Source: Chloranthus sessilifolius
Lineage: Eukaryota; Streptophyta; Magnoliopsida; Chloranthales; Chloranthaceae
Length of the DNA stretch: 64,000 nucleotides
Assembly: GCA_021018995.1 (NCBI GenBank)
Contig: CM037598.1
Coordinates: forward strand, 47,383,185-47,447,184
Reading direction: 5' to 3'
In this document: piece by piece, positions 9,691 to 20,949 of the stretch
Numbering within the stretch: position 1 is the stretch's first letter
How the letters are laid out: every line of letters begins with the position of its first letter
Made by a program: the position numbers and the translations under genes
The notes under the pieces: model-generated
The model's input: only the letters and a program-made list of their open reading frames with translations
What the model was told of the DNA's origin: nothing
Database searches by the model: none

Positions 9691-11089
9691 TCTATCGTGA
9701 TAAGGTAAGTATTGGTGAAACAGATACGTGACTACCGAAGAACCACCCAAAAGAGGCCATCATTCCAAGCACTGTAGCAAAAAAGTATCCCTAAAAATGA
9801 TGATATTCTTTGCTACCCCATTTTAGCCTTGGCCTTTTTTTCAATAAACCCCTTCCCTGAAAAAGAAAAAAGTGTGTACATATGCAAAAAAAAGAGATGA
9901 AGTAGAATTTCTATCAAAAAATATAAAAAAATCGTAAAAGAAAAACCTCAAAAAGAGATTACCTGAATAAAAAACAAAGGAAAAAACAAAAGAATAGAAG
10001 AATCATGGGGCATGTACAGTAAAATCCCCCAAGGAAGAAAGTACGTTGTGAAAAACTGAAATCTTATCAGAGAGACCTTTTTAGCCCAGCATACCTTCAA
10101 ATCCTAACCTAACCCATGGCCAAGCTACACCCTGAAGAAAGCCCTCTTTTTTAGGTTCACGAGTAGTCAAAGTATTTGTTTTATCAACACGAGCCGAGTT
10201 GTGAGACGACACCAGAACCCCATCTAGGCGGCTATGACAGAATCGACGTCTATGTCGTGGCTTTTGAAAAAATAAACAAAAGAAAAATAAAATAAAAGAA
10301 AATAAACAAGCTCAAAGCAAGATGGTCATGGTGAAAACCCACAAGGGCACTATAGGTAAAAACAGCGAGCTTGTGCGGACCAGGTGAAAACCCGAAAGGG
10401 CGCTTGGGGTAAGAGAGCTAAACCCATGGACGTGGTGAAAACCCGAAAGGGTGCCATGGGTAAAAAGAGGGTAAAACGGGCATGACGAACCCACCTTGGG
10501 CGTTGTGAGTAAAAAAAAAGGGGATTAAAAAGAAAGAATTGAAAAAGAAAGGTTCAAAATGATTGATAAGATTGATGTTTGAGGAGCCCTTTTTGGTTAC
10601 TCTCCCTGTCACCCACTTTTTGACTGGGCCGCTCATGTTAGTTCAAATCGGGCCCCGACCAAAACTGTCTTTGTGAAACTGCTTTGTCAAATGTATGACT
10701 CAAGGTAAGGAGAAAGGTTTGACTCAATCCAAAGGGATTAATGTTCCGGCCTTTGTAAAACTGCTGAAACTCACCCAGATCCGACCGCGTAAAAGGGTCG
10801 ACCATGCTCTAAAGGGGACCCGAGACCTCACTCGGTGATTAAGGCACCACTCCAAAAAAAAAAACAAAAAAAGAGGAATTTTTATAATAGATTTCTCTTT
10901 TCCATTTATAACTGTACCGCTTACATTAAATCTCCAAAAAAAAAATGTCGGTGTGATGTCTAGCTTTCCTTTCCTTTTGTACAAAAGCATAAACAAAAAG
11001 TACAAAAAAAATAATAAAATATACCCAAAAAGAATCTATGTGTATCTGAATAGGGGTTTCTTACACCCCTTTCTATGAATCTGATCTGT
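9691..11089. other. TatR 3' region, proximal non-coding part
   Basis: No coding signal. A-rich sequence at 9780-9990, then sequence typical of the Tat region downstream of integrase, including the repeat cluster at 10325-10515 and A-runs near 10850-11020. Open stretches here are low-complexity shadows. Confidence 0.6.
10325..10515. repeat. Short repeats around GGTGAAAACCCGAAAGGGCG
   Basis: Three good and one weak copy of a unit reading GGTGAAAACCCGAAAGGG, a short variable stretch, then GGGTAAAA, at about 10328, 10386, 10434 and (degenerate) 10480. The AACCC..GGG core is self-complementary (ACCC/GGGT). Similar phrases recur downstream of integrase in plant Tat elements, so this seems inherited rather than local. 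Confidence 0.65.
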
Positions 11090-12560
11090 GCAAAAAAGAT
11101 ATATGTGCAAGAGAGAATCAACGGCCCAGCTCGCGCTTCAAGGCACTGATCTAAACGTGAAAATCATCCTCCTGGACATTCCACTCGACCAACCAACAAC
11201 AATTCAAGCTCCTATACCTCTTTCGAGAAGCATCGATAGCTCTAAGAGCAACATTCAAGGATCCTTTCAGATGAAGGACCTCGCTCTTAGTTGCTAGCTT
11301 TGGTCTTAGCTACCTCTACTCTAACTTTCTCTTGTGTCAAAAGCTCATGTAGGACCCTCTTCTCGTCGGTAAGCAGCTCAATACAGACTCGAAGTACCAT
11401 CTCCTTCTTCAGCCAGGGCCCTCCCATATCACTGCTCTCTGCCTAATCCAAATGATCAACGGCAGGCTGCTATGCTAAAAGCCAAGCCTCGTACTCAAGG
11501 GAAGACTGAACTGAATCTCCATGCTCCATATCACACATCAGCGTCGACTGATGCATCTCCCAAAGAGCAGCAATCCGATCCATGTCCCAAGAGGACCCCC
11601 TAGAAAAGATCAAGTCACATAGAGGGGGTTTCACCACGCAAGCCACCAGCTGCGAGTAGCCAAACTGACGCAACACTCGGAATCGGAAGTAGAAGGTGCT
11701 GCCAGTCAATCCTAGGAGTGTGATGCCCTCATGGTCTCTGGAATGAACTACTGGGAAGGTCTGATCCAACCAAGGAAGTCTCTAGATCAGCTCTGCATCG
11801 ATCAGCCAAAGCTTCAAAGCTGACAAATCTCCCTGTGGAATCAAGTGACACCTGCCCAGAAAACACCAAACTGCTTCACCTCGAGCGACATAAAAGCGAG
11901 GCACGGGTCGCAAAATAGTGAGATGCTCACCCAACCAGACTTGGAGCAGTAAAGGACATCCCTTGAGGCTCTCCACCTTGCCCAGAGCGAATGTGCAAGG
12001 TATCGGTATAGTTCAGCAAGGACCAGGCGCATCACTGATCGACCCTCTACCAACTCGGTCAAAACGTCGCAGAGAGCCAGAGAGAAGCTCTCTCCCCCAG
12101 TGAAGAAAAGGACTTTCAAGATGGGACTAAGAGCAAAGGCTTTAACATTGAAGATATTCCTAACCGAAAACTTTTGAAGACTTTTGTCTCAAAAAGTTCT
12201 TTGAGGAATTTGATCAAACACCTTGTGGGCCCCCCAATGAGACTTTTCTCATACTCAAGTTTCTTCAAACCTAGGGTAAGGTGAACAGCCTTAGAATAAC
12301 CTGGCTTCGGCGTGACTCTTATGAGGCCTCTGTGAAGCTTCAAGCCGGACAAATTGGATAGCTCTTCAAGAGTGGGAGTTAGCTCCTACTTCCCAAAATG
12401 GAACACATGGGCATTTGTATCCCAAATGAGGCCATCGCATGAAGTAGGTCCCACTGGGGAGGAACCTCAAGAGAGGAGGGAAGACGCGATAGTCCAAGCC
12501 ACCCTAGATCAACGAGCTCGCTCTCATTCAAGCTCTAAAGCAAACTTTTTAGAAAATTAG
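11090..12560 (-). pseudogene. Antisense DUF7745-like gene remnant in TatR
   Basis: On the strand opposite to pol, fragments line up as one protein in several frames. The N-terminus has WDTNAHVFHFGK followed by ELTPTLEELSNLSGL (about 12350-12420). The middle carries GCPLLLQVWLGEHL (about 11920-11965). Then come a strand-rich part with ITLLGLTGSTFYF and RVLRQFGYSQLV (about 11640-11725) and a probable helical tail KKEMVLRVCIELLTDEKRVL (about 11380-11440). This order and the RQFGYSQ-type motif recall the DUF7745 family of plant TE-associated proteins; function unknown. Stops and frameshifts are numerous. The name is from memory of the family pattern, not a search. Confidence 0.62.
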
Positions 12561-13289
12561 ACCCGAAGCCCAAAGAAAGGAGTAAATTTGTTTCGGGCCC
12601 TCCATGTAAGGAAGGGTTGGAAAGCGGGTTCATGGACGTACAAAGATATTTCAAAAATATAAAATTTAATGTATGTCGATGGATCCACCCTTGGGAAAGC
12701 AAGGAGAGGAAAAATTAGCTGAAAAAGCTAAGTCAAAGAGAAAAGATAGAGAAAGTGGTCTGTCTCGGGCATATAAAGGGTCCACTTCCCCCCAGGGTAT
12801 ACCTGGTGCATGTATTACATGCGCCAGTGTAAATCCCCCCAGGATTGACCTGGCGCATGCAATACATGCGCCAGAACAATCTGGTCTTGTTCATGTAAAT
12901 TTTGGAGCTTTTTGGGAGGGGGGATTTGTATCTTTATTGGCCCCCTTAGCCAGTTAGCCTGTTCACCTGTTTTATGCCTTAAAAGACATTCACAAACATA
13001 AAAATCAAAGGGAACTTAACATTGAAATCATTTAACTTTTGTACAGGAAAAACCCGCACTGAGGCATACGATCGCAAAGGTCATTTTTCACAAGCAATCG
13101 TCAAAAGCATCCTGCAAGCAATAAAAAATAATGCAAGGAAAACAAAGCATGCGATCAAGGAGGAGCATTAAAAATTTCTAAGAAGAAAATTATCCAGAAA
13201 GTGCCACGATTATCCATTACAAATTGCTCAAATCCCAATGAAAATCATCTCAAAGTGTTTAAAATGTTCAAAATGCAGAAACTAGGTCT
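12561..13289. other. TatR 3' region between the two antisense genes
   Basis: Non-coding. It holds the first palindrome pair (12803-12874) and a TATA-like ATATAAAG at about 12770, readable on either strand. On the minus strand this places a promoter-like segment roughly 200 bp upstream of the DUF7745-like remnant. The part from 12960 to 13289 shows nothing defined. Confidence 0.45.
12803..12874. repeat. Palindrome pair A (two 25-bp imperfect palindromes)
   Basis: Two 25-bp units at 12803-12827 and 12850-12874, starts 47 bp apart. Each has 10-nt arms CTGG(T/C)GCATG and CATGCGCCAG around a 5-nt centre (TATTA, CAATA). See pairs at 16915-16986 and 18667-18789. Confidence 0.85.
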
Positions 13290-15741
13290 AGTCCTTGTTG
13301 GCGCCCTTCGATTTCTTTCGCTGGTGCGAGGAGCTTTGGAAGGTCCGCATATCTCCTACCCGGGACCACGCCTGTGAAAGCCGGCTGAGTAAAGAGGGCG
13401 ACTCCTTCTCACATGCGCGCTGCAAGTCACAGTCGAGATCATAAATCAGGAGCAATTGAAAGACAAAGATGGTAAATCAGTAAGGAAAGCATGTCAGCAG
13501 AATACTCACGACCTCCACATCCTAGAGCTCAGCAATGTTACGATAATATGCGGCATGGTCCAGAGGGAGAAAAGTGTTAGTTACAGGGATTATTAACAAA
13601 CACATGCATTTATCAAAGGAGCTAAAACAAAGGAGGGATGATAAAAAAGAAGCTTACCCCCTAAACCACCTTAGGAGGAGGGACCCAAGCCGCTTCAGCT
13701 GAGAGGTGTGCCTGCCAATCCACGTCAGCGCATAGATCCGAAAGAAAGCACCTAAGATGCAATAGGTGAACCACCTAAGATGCCTGAAGGTTGTCAAGGC
13801 GCCTGAAGGTCCCATGAACCACAGCAGGTGCACCACCTAAGACACTCATACGAGAGGAGCCTGAAGGACCGACATTCGAAGGACCCGCACCGAAAGGACC
13901 AGCATCTGAGGGACCCACCTCTGAAGCATCAACAGTACCTGCCGCCGCTCCATCTTCATTATTTGAATCATCCCCTTGGATAAATTGTGGAAAAGATCAA
14001 GATTTACTCAGTAGAAATAAAAGTTAAGTCAAAACCTGAAGGGGACCAATCTAAAAGAGAAAAGAGAATTACCTATAAGCATGGCCTGTCGAAAGCTAGG
14101 AAATTTACTCTAGGGATAAAGCACGGCAGAATAAACTGGTACGACAAAGACTCATACCAAAGCCGATAGTCCCTGGGCATGAGAAGGGCATTAATGGGGA
14201 TCCCATTCTAGAGGAAGGTCGCATTAAACTCCTCGATACTACTCACAGGGTCCAGGATATCTGCAAGAGGATCCATGGGTATAGCAGGGTAGCCCTGATA
14301 CTTATAAACTACCTGCTCCCCCAGGTAGTAGGCCCTAGTCCACGCCCCATAGAAGAAGACAATGCGATGGTTGTTAAAGAGGCGAGATGGACCTACGACA
14401 GCCCAATCCCATAAAGTAGGGCCAATGTATGGGTCGCATATGATTTGTCCAAGTCAAGAGGTGGCCAATCAGTTAATAATAACAAAGGAGAATTTTTGAA
14501 CTGAAATAAACAGAGGAGAAAGGGCCTTACCTACTCGGGGATCATCAGATCAAATTGGGACCTCTGGCCCATCTCCAGATGCTTCATGCCCACGTCTCAG
14601 TGCCAGAGTTTGTTCCAATTACTTAGGAGGGGATAGTTGTATATCTCGGAGTGAAGAAGTGGGTGTCCGTGTTGAAAATGCAGGTACCCTCATGCCTAAG
14701 GAGAGCAGTGCACAAAAGATAAGTCAGTAGCATGCAATGACCATCCAAATAAACTGATAAAAGCAAAAGAGTTAGAGATTAACTCCAGAGCCGCCCAGAA
14801 ACTAACAATGGACTTTGCATCCCCAGTGGATACTCAGGCTATGCCATACATCAACATCAGATATCCAGCCCCACCCCAATTGTATTTGTGGATGTCAAGC
14901 CCGTTATCCATGAGGCTCAGCAGTACCAGGTTGACTCTACCGCTGTTTGCATTGGCAAAGAGGGTTTTGCCCAACAGGATCAGAAGCGTGATACGGGCCA
15001 AGACGATCACATGCTTGAGCTCAATGTAAAGCTCCACATCTGGCTGGCCCAGATCTACCAACTCATGCAGGCCATAGAGCTCAGACAGCCAGGTCATCTT
15101 GGCCTCGACACCATGCAGATTTCCATGAGAGGGGTAATCCCCTATCAATCTTATAATATCGTCCCAGCTAGGCACTGCGATGTTGGAGATCAGAATGCCC
15201 CCTACCCTGATACAGGTAATCATCGCCCAATCCATGGGCGTCAGGGTCATCTTAGTGAAGGCCATGTGGAAAGACATGGTCTCTGGGCGAAACCTCTCGA
15301 TCAAAGTTCTTAGGTATGCGGCATCCGCCCTCATGGCGGGGCAAGAAAAGAACTGTCCGAAACCTGCCTGCTCAAGCAAATATTTCACGACGGGTAGGAT
15401 GTAGCGATAAAAGTCATGGAAGTCTAGCCAGCCCCCTCGAAATACGATATGGGGCAAGTCCTGCGTTAAAAGAGAAAGATGCATCAGGTCATGGAAATAA
15501 ATCAAAACTGCACAAAAAAGGAAGAACTAAACTTACCTTTTACCTTGTCTGCAATGCCGAAGTTGGAAATGTGGATTTATTGCTGGTAGAGAAGGCCGAC
15601 TCGGGCGGCCTCGCCCTGCATCTCAAGCCATGGACCTGCCTGGCATTCTACAACAAAGAATTGTTCCCCACGAGGACTGTAAATCATGTCCGACCCCTCC
15701 TCCTACCCTTCTTCTGGCATGTATTTCTCGTCACCAGACAT
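13290..15741 (-). pseudogene. Antisense plant mobile domain (PMD) gene, spliced, decayed
   Basis: Opposite to pol lies a multi-exon gene of the PMD (aminotransferase-like, PF10536) type known from the MAIN/MAIL proteins and from Tat cargo. A likely first exon starts MSGDEKYMPEEG at 15741 and ends near 15544; the intron closes with a pyrimidine tract and CAG at 15463-15461. The main exon (15460 to about 14834) reads LPHIVFRGGWLDF, LIERFRPETMSFHM, MTLTPMDWAMITCIRVGG (the PMD core) and YNWGGAGYLMLMYG. Further blocks follow at about 14690-14530 (MKHLEMGQRSQFDLMIPE, then a GTAAGG donor), 14440-14160 (FFYGAWTRAYYLGEQVVYKY) and 13985-13640 (Gly/Pro/Ser-rich). Several in-frame stops make it a pseudogene here. 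Exon limits are approximate. Confidence 0.75.
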
Positions 15742-15779
15742 TCTGGGGCAAAAGCAAGCAGTCATATCAGGGTGGATCA

Positions 15780-16386
15780 ATGATAAAAAAAACCCTTTTT
15801 TGCTACAGGCTAAGGGAAAGTAAGAATGCTCCTCCCTTTTCTTTTGTTTTCAAAAAAATCAAAAACAAAAAAAACAACAAACAAAAAATGCTTTCTCTTT
15901 ATGTTCACAAAAACAAAAAAGACAACAAAAAAAAAACAACGCTGTTTCTTTCATGTTCACAAAAACAAAAAAAAAATGCCTTTCTTTATGTTTGCCAAAA
16001 AACAAAAACCAAAAAAAGGGGTCCGTTTCCTTTGCTTTCAAAAATGAAACAAATGAAAACAAAATCCCCTTCTTTTGTCTTCAAAAATAAATAAAGAAAT
16101 AAAACAAAATTTTCCCTTTCTATCTTCAAAAACAAAGCAACTTAAAAAACTAAAAAAATCCTTTCTTTATGCTTCTATAATCAAAATCAAACAAAAAAAA
16201 ATCCTTCCTTTATGTTTATAAAATAAAAAAAAACATATAATCAAAAATCAAAAAAATCCCTTTCTCTTATATCCATAAAATAAAAAACCAACAACAAAAA
16301 AAAAACATATAAAATAAATTTCTTAGTTAGTTTTCAAAATAAAAACAAAAACTAAAAATCATAAAAATCCTTTTCCTAATTAATAG

Positions 16387-16436
<50 letters not shown>

Positions 16437-16600
16437 GACCAAAAAAATCCTCTCTTCATGTTCAAAAAACAAAAATAAAAAATAGAGCCCTTTCTATATG
16501 CACAAATAAAAAATAACAAAAAATATACATAGATAAAACCCATAAAAAAACAAAAATAGGGCATCGTTCCTGAAATATCATCAACACATCATTAACAAAT
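15780..16600. repeat. A-rich degenerate tandem repeat
   Basis: About 0.8 kb made of a 30-45-nt unit, roughly a CCTTTCTTTATGTTC-like part followed by AAAAACAAAAA-type runs, repeated at least a dozen times with strong drift. It includes an AT dinucleotide run at about 16403-16430. Open stretches in it are Lys/Phe-rich artefacts. On the minus strand it lies upstream of the PMD gene. Confidence 0.8.
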
Positions 16601-17365
16601 ATGCTCACAATAAAAATAAACCATTTATCATCCAAAAATGCAAGATCATGATCCCATTTTAAGAAAAAGCAAGAAAAATCAAATAAAATGGGTTTTAAAT
16701 GGCTACCTTTGAAGAAAAAGGGGTCTTTGATCTAGCGTGGAGCAGGCGATCAATCAGCACAAATAAATGTCGGCGATGAAGCATCCTTAGAGGCAATGTA
16801 AAGGAACCCTAGGGGGGCTTTGTTTTTCGGTTTAGAGAGGGGGGAGAAAGGATTTTTGAAAACACACCCCTGCTGCCCAAACTTGGGCTCTTTAAATTCG
16901 ATCCCCAGCCGAGCTTGGCGCATGTATTACATGCGCCAGGCAATTTTGGGCCCCCAGTTGCTTGGCGCAACTATTAGTTGTGCCAGGTCACTTATGGGCT
17001 GGGTTTTGGGCCTGGTGTGGGTCACATACAAAGCCTGGTACCCCTTTTCTTTGTTTTGTTGTCCCCGGCTGATGCATAGGCTCCCAAACGGTATGTCGAT
17101 TCTCATTCGGCTTACCCGAAAAGCCGTGCTAGAATAAAATGGATCGAGATCAATAAGCATCCCGATCCTATATACGAAAACGTGAAAAAGTCTAAAAAAT
17201 GATTAAAAAAGTCCTCAGTTACGTATTTGCTACACATGCACATGAGGCTCTGCGTACTTTGAAGTGTCGCTCAAACTGGTAGATGAATGGTCAGTTTCAC
17301 GGGTCCGCGTGGAAGCTCATGTGTTAATGTAGTCCATATACGGTCGAAAACTTTGAAAAACCAAA
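16601..17365. other. TatR 3' region with palindrome pair B
   Basis: Non-coding. Contains the second palindrome pair (16915-16986) and a TATA-like TTTAAA at about 16891, on the PMD-proximal side. Nothing else defined. Confidence 0.45.
16915..16986. repeat. Palindrome pair B (two 25-bp imperfect palindromes)
   Basis: Units at 16915-16939 and 16962-16986, again with starts exactly 47 bp apart. Unit one has arms TTGGCGCATG and CATGCGCCAG. Unit two has TTGGCGCAAC and GTTGTGCCAG. Both have TATTA in the centre. The inner change TG..CA to AC..GT is compensatory, keeping the arms paired. Confidence 0.85.
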
Positions 17366-17625
17366 AAAATCACATAAAATGATAACCTAAAAATCGAAAA
17401 AATCCACATAAAATGAAAAAGCTAAAGAAAATCCCAAAAATAATTCACATAAAATAATAAAATAAAGTCGCATAAAGTGATAAAGTGATAGATTAAAAGT
17501 CACATAAAATGATAAACTTAAATCGAAAAAATCACATAAAATGATAACCCAAAATCCAAAAAACCACATAAAATGATAAACATAAAAAAGTAAAAAATTC
17601 CCACATAAAATAACTAAAAATATGG
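17366..17625. repeat. Tandem repeat of CACATAAAATGATAA
   Basis: About eight degenerate copies of a 28-40-nt unit beginning CACATAAAATGATAA and ending in A-rich sequence. Low complexity; no coding value. Part of the TatR 3' region. Confidence 0.8.
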
Positions 17626-18245
17626 GGTTCAAAAAGACAGCACGTACTCTCAAAAAGTGTTACGACATCTATTCACTCCACTCGGGTAGTTGTGCTAAAT
17701 AAACTTCAGGAGCGATAGGTTTGCCCAAAGACCTAGAATCCTGCTTCATGCAGGGGCACCCGTGACCAGTCAGATGAGGCGGTCATTGCCTCATATGATT
17801 GGACACAAAATATGGAACCTTGCATACTTGCATTGTGCCTATCTTTGAATGTGGGTCAATCACTCCTCTTACTTATGAAGTTGTTGTATTCAGAATAAAT
17901 CTTGAACATCAAACTCCTTCAAATCATCTCAAGAAGCGACCATTTTTTCTGGCTAACGGGTTTTCACAACTTGAGAAGCAAACATCTTTCCTAGTTATTG
18001 GGATTTTGTAACCCATTCCACCTCGGCTATGCCCAGTAATATTGCTAAGCGCTTAGGGACCGATTACCTTGAGAAATGACCATTTTTCCTAGCATATAGG
18101 GCTTTCGTTTTCTCACCATGTTACTCATATGATGTTTAAAGTTTGTTTTGAATGTAACAGACCCATCAGTAATGCCTTGGGCCTCTTGGATGTCTTATTT
18201 CTTTGTCATTCGATCATTAGTGATCGGATACCAAAGAGGGGCATC
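17626..18245 (+). other. TatR distal 3' region ending in polypurine tract
   Basis: Non-coding sequence that ends CCAAAGAGGGGCATC immediately before the LTR. The purine run at 18232-18241 with a short GCATC tail is a typical Tat polypurine tract for plus-strand priming. Nothing else recognised. Confidence 0.6.
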
Positions 18246-18666
18246 TGTCGACACCCAAATTTGGCCCAAAGCTTGATCGAGAAATATTTTGAGAGAGGCG
18301 CATCTCCGAGATTTTGATGGCATGTATGGAACCATTAGAAACCTTTTCATAACCTTAAGAGTCATTCCAAGCCCTTAGGAATCACCCTAGATCCCTTAGG
18401 AACCTTCTCGAACCTTTAGAAACCCATCTCGACCCTGAGAAACTATTTTGGACCTTAACGTAGCTTTCCCAAGTACTAGATGAAGAGTGGTGCATCGAGA
18501 CTAGCTGTGACTTTCTATTATGATCAAATCATATACCATGAAAAAGTAGAAGTCCTTAGCTTTCTAACAAGCCAAGGATAACCCCAATCGGAGCCTTATG
18601 CCAGAAGATATCGCGTTCCGAAGTGTAGGGGTAAAATGGTAATTTGGCTGGGTTCCCCTTAGGGAT

Positions 18667-18789
18667 TTGGCACAACTATTACTTGCGCCAGTTATAAGGA
18701 GGGCCCCACCATGGGCAGTCAACTTCCTAGGCCACTCTGTGGCATTATTTTACTATACATATGCCTGGCGCACCTATTAGTTGCGCTAG
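18667..18789. repeat. Palindrome pair C in TatR LTR U3
   Basis: Units at 18667-18691 (arms TTGGCACAAC and CTTGCGCCAG) and 18765-18789 (arms CTGGCGCACC and GTTGCGCTAG), centres TATTA, starts 98 bp apart, i.e. about twice the 47-bp spacing of the other pairs. They lie about 285-405 bp upstream of the LTR TATA box. Confidence 0.82.
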
Positions 18790-19072
18790 GCTTATGAACA
18801 GTACCCTTAGGTTTTTACCTCGAATTTTGAGAATGGGATTTGACTTGTTGACCATTTTGACCTTTAGGGTGTGTTTTGCTAGTTTTGTTGCACCCATTCA
18901 CTATCTATTTGCTACCCCTTAGGTAGTTTAAACCTCTAACCTATCATCCTCCATTGGAGCATCTTTTCACACATTTCAAGGCTCCAAAAACCCTAGGAAA
19001 CTTTAGATGGCAAGATTACCTAATTGCTAATCTAAATTAGCTTCTAAACACCCTCCTAACCTCTCTTTTTCC

Positions 19073-19081
19073 TATAAATAG
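19073..19081 (+). promoter_or_regulatory. TATA box of TatR LTR
   Basis: TATAAATAG in the context CCTATAAATAGAGAGG, a canonical plant TATA. Transcription would start about 30 nt later, before the Ath1 insertion point, so Ath1 splits the LTR transcript leader. Confidence 0.75.
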
Positions 19082-20711
19082 AGAGGCAACCCTCCCTTTA
19101 CAAGGGCTTCAAAAAAATTTGCAAAGTAAGAGATTAAGGAATCACTTCTCTCTCTCCTCTACTGCACTCTTTACACACAAATTCCAGAACCTTTAAACCT
19201 TCTAAAAACCTTAGCCTTTCACCTAAAAACTTTAGTTTAGGTGTGTGCTACCCTGTTAGGATATTTTTAAGTGCTTGCTACTGCCTTTATTGGAGATAGT
19301 GATAAGAATGGGGTTAATGAAAAACAGAGGTGGATTGAAGAGCAGCAAGCCTAAAAATACACAGTCCTGCAAGATACAGGGCCTGTTGTAGTAAGTTTTG
19401 ATAAGTAAGTGTTTGTCCCATAGGAAAAGTTAATCTAAAGCTCCAAGGGAGCTATCTTTAGTAGGCCCTCCAAATCTGGCAATCCTAAATGGAAGGGGAT
19501 TTATGGTCACTATAGTCTAAATCCTAAGGTAACTAATGCCTAAACTATAGAAAGGGTTGAGAAGCGTGATGGAATGTGAGAAAATAAATATAAAAGGGTG
19601 AGAAGTATGCTATTAGGTAAAGATCTGATGGGTCTTATAACTCAGACTCAGATCTGTTGCTATAGAAATCCTATCCAATGGCTACATTATCACCAAAGAG
19701 AAGAAAGGATCCAACTCACCCCTGTGCCATGATCCAATCCCTTATGGCTATAACCTATCCACTTAAATGGTCACAGACTATCCAATAGGGGAACCACAAT
19801 CCAGAGATGGGTCAGAACAAGTTTATCATTGTAGACACTACTTCATCCAGGCTACAAGCTCAAGAATCCATAGGAACCTCAACCTCTAAAGTTCTATGTG
19901 TGGGGCTAGGCCTACAACGTGCACTAGCCTAGACACACAGAACCAGCAAGAGTTTGAGTACTAGCTTTTACGCTTGGCTGTTCACTGCTTTAGAAAGACA
20001 GCAGTGATCCAGTCACAAGCCTACAATCTCTGCAGTCAGATCAGATCTGCCATCTGATGGTGGGTTTATACAAATACAGGGGAGTCTGTCTCTACACAAT
20101 CTCTCACAAGGCAACAAGCACAAGTGCAGAGAAGAGGAATCTGTCTTAGATCTGTGGATTGACCTCACCCTAGGGCTATAATCTATCCACTTGAATGGTC
20201 ATAGACTATCCACAAAGGTTATCCTCCTCACAGAGGTCTAAGACAGAACAAGAACATTGCTGCCGCTACCATGTTCACAAGGCTACCAGCTCAAGCTCCC
20301 ATGGGGATTCAGATTTAGTGAGTCCTGTGGTGGGGCTAGGCCTGCAATGTGCCTAACCTGGACACCCAGGTCAGTTGGATCTAAGTAAAACCTTAGAGAC
20401 AATCCTCCATTACTTACAATGCAACTTAGCAATGGAGGATCTCAAGGCAGCAGCCTTGCACAGAACAACTCACAAAACACCAATCCCATGCATGCAATAG
20501 ATCCTATTATAAAACTCCATTAAAACTATACCAAATAATCATACAAAGGCATAGCAAGCAAGTGTTGGACTATGGAGGGAAGGAAAAAGGAAAAAGAAAA
20601 CTCTTAAACCCTAACCTTCGCCTACTGTAATTCTACAGTCGGTTTCAAGAAGAAGGAATACAGAAGTTAAGTCCCAAAAAAGGTCCTTTAAACCTAAGCT
20701 AGGCTTAGGCT

Positions 20712-20722
20712 TATATAGCAGT
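20712..20722 (-). promoter_or_regulatory. TATA box of Ath1 LTR
   Basis: Minus-strand CTATATAAGCC, downstream of the CG-word array in element orientation. The equivalent in the other LTR (about 42969) has one change. Inferred only. Confidence 0.55.
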
Positions 20723-20949
20723 CGGCTCTCTATGAATTGGGGTTAGGAAAACCCTAATTTCATCAATGTAATTGCGGCCCATTCTTGTCCCTTGGATGCC
20801 TCAGGGCGTGTGCATAGAGATTGGAGCATTGGAGTGCGTGCCCTAATTATTAAAAGTTCCCAGATTGCCCCTGCAGAAGTGGGGAGAAGTTAAGAACCCG
20901 AGCCTGGCTAGGTAGAAAGGCTTTCCAGGTCTTATCGTGTGATAGAATT

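Larger units (their letters stand above)
18246..19253 (+). repeat. TatR 3' LTR, first part
   Basis: Begins TGTCGACACCC, a common Tat LTR start, directly after the polypurine tract. It carries palindrome pair C (18667-18789) and a TATA box (19073-19081), and is interrupted at 19253 by Ath1 with duplication of TACCC (19249-19253 and 43977-43981). The LTR resumes at 43982. Confidence 0.85.

Noticed and set aside
15826-16564. Lys-rich and Phe-rich open stretches on both strands.
   Set aside because: Products of A-rich tandem repeats with no conserved protein pattern.
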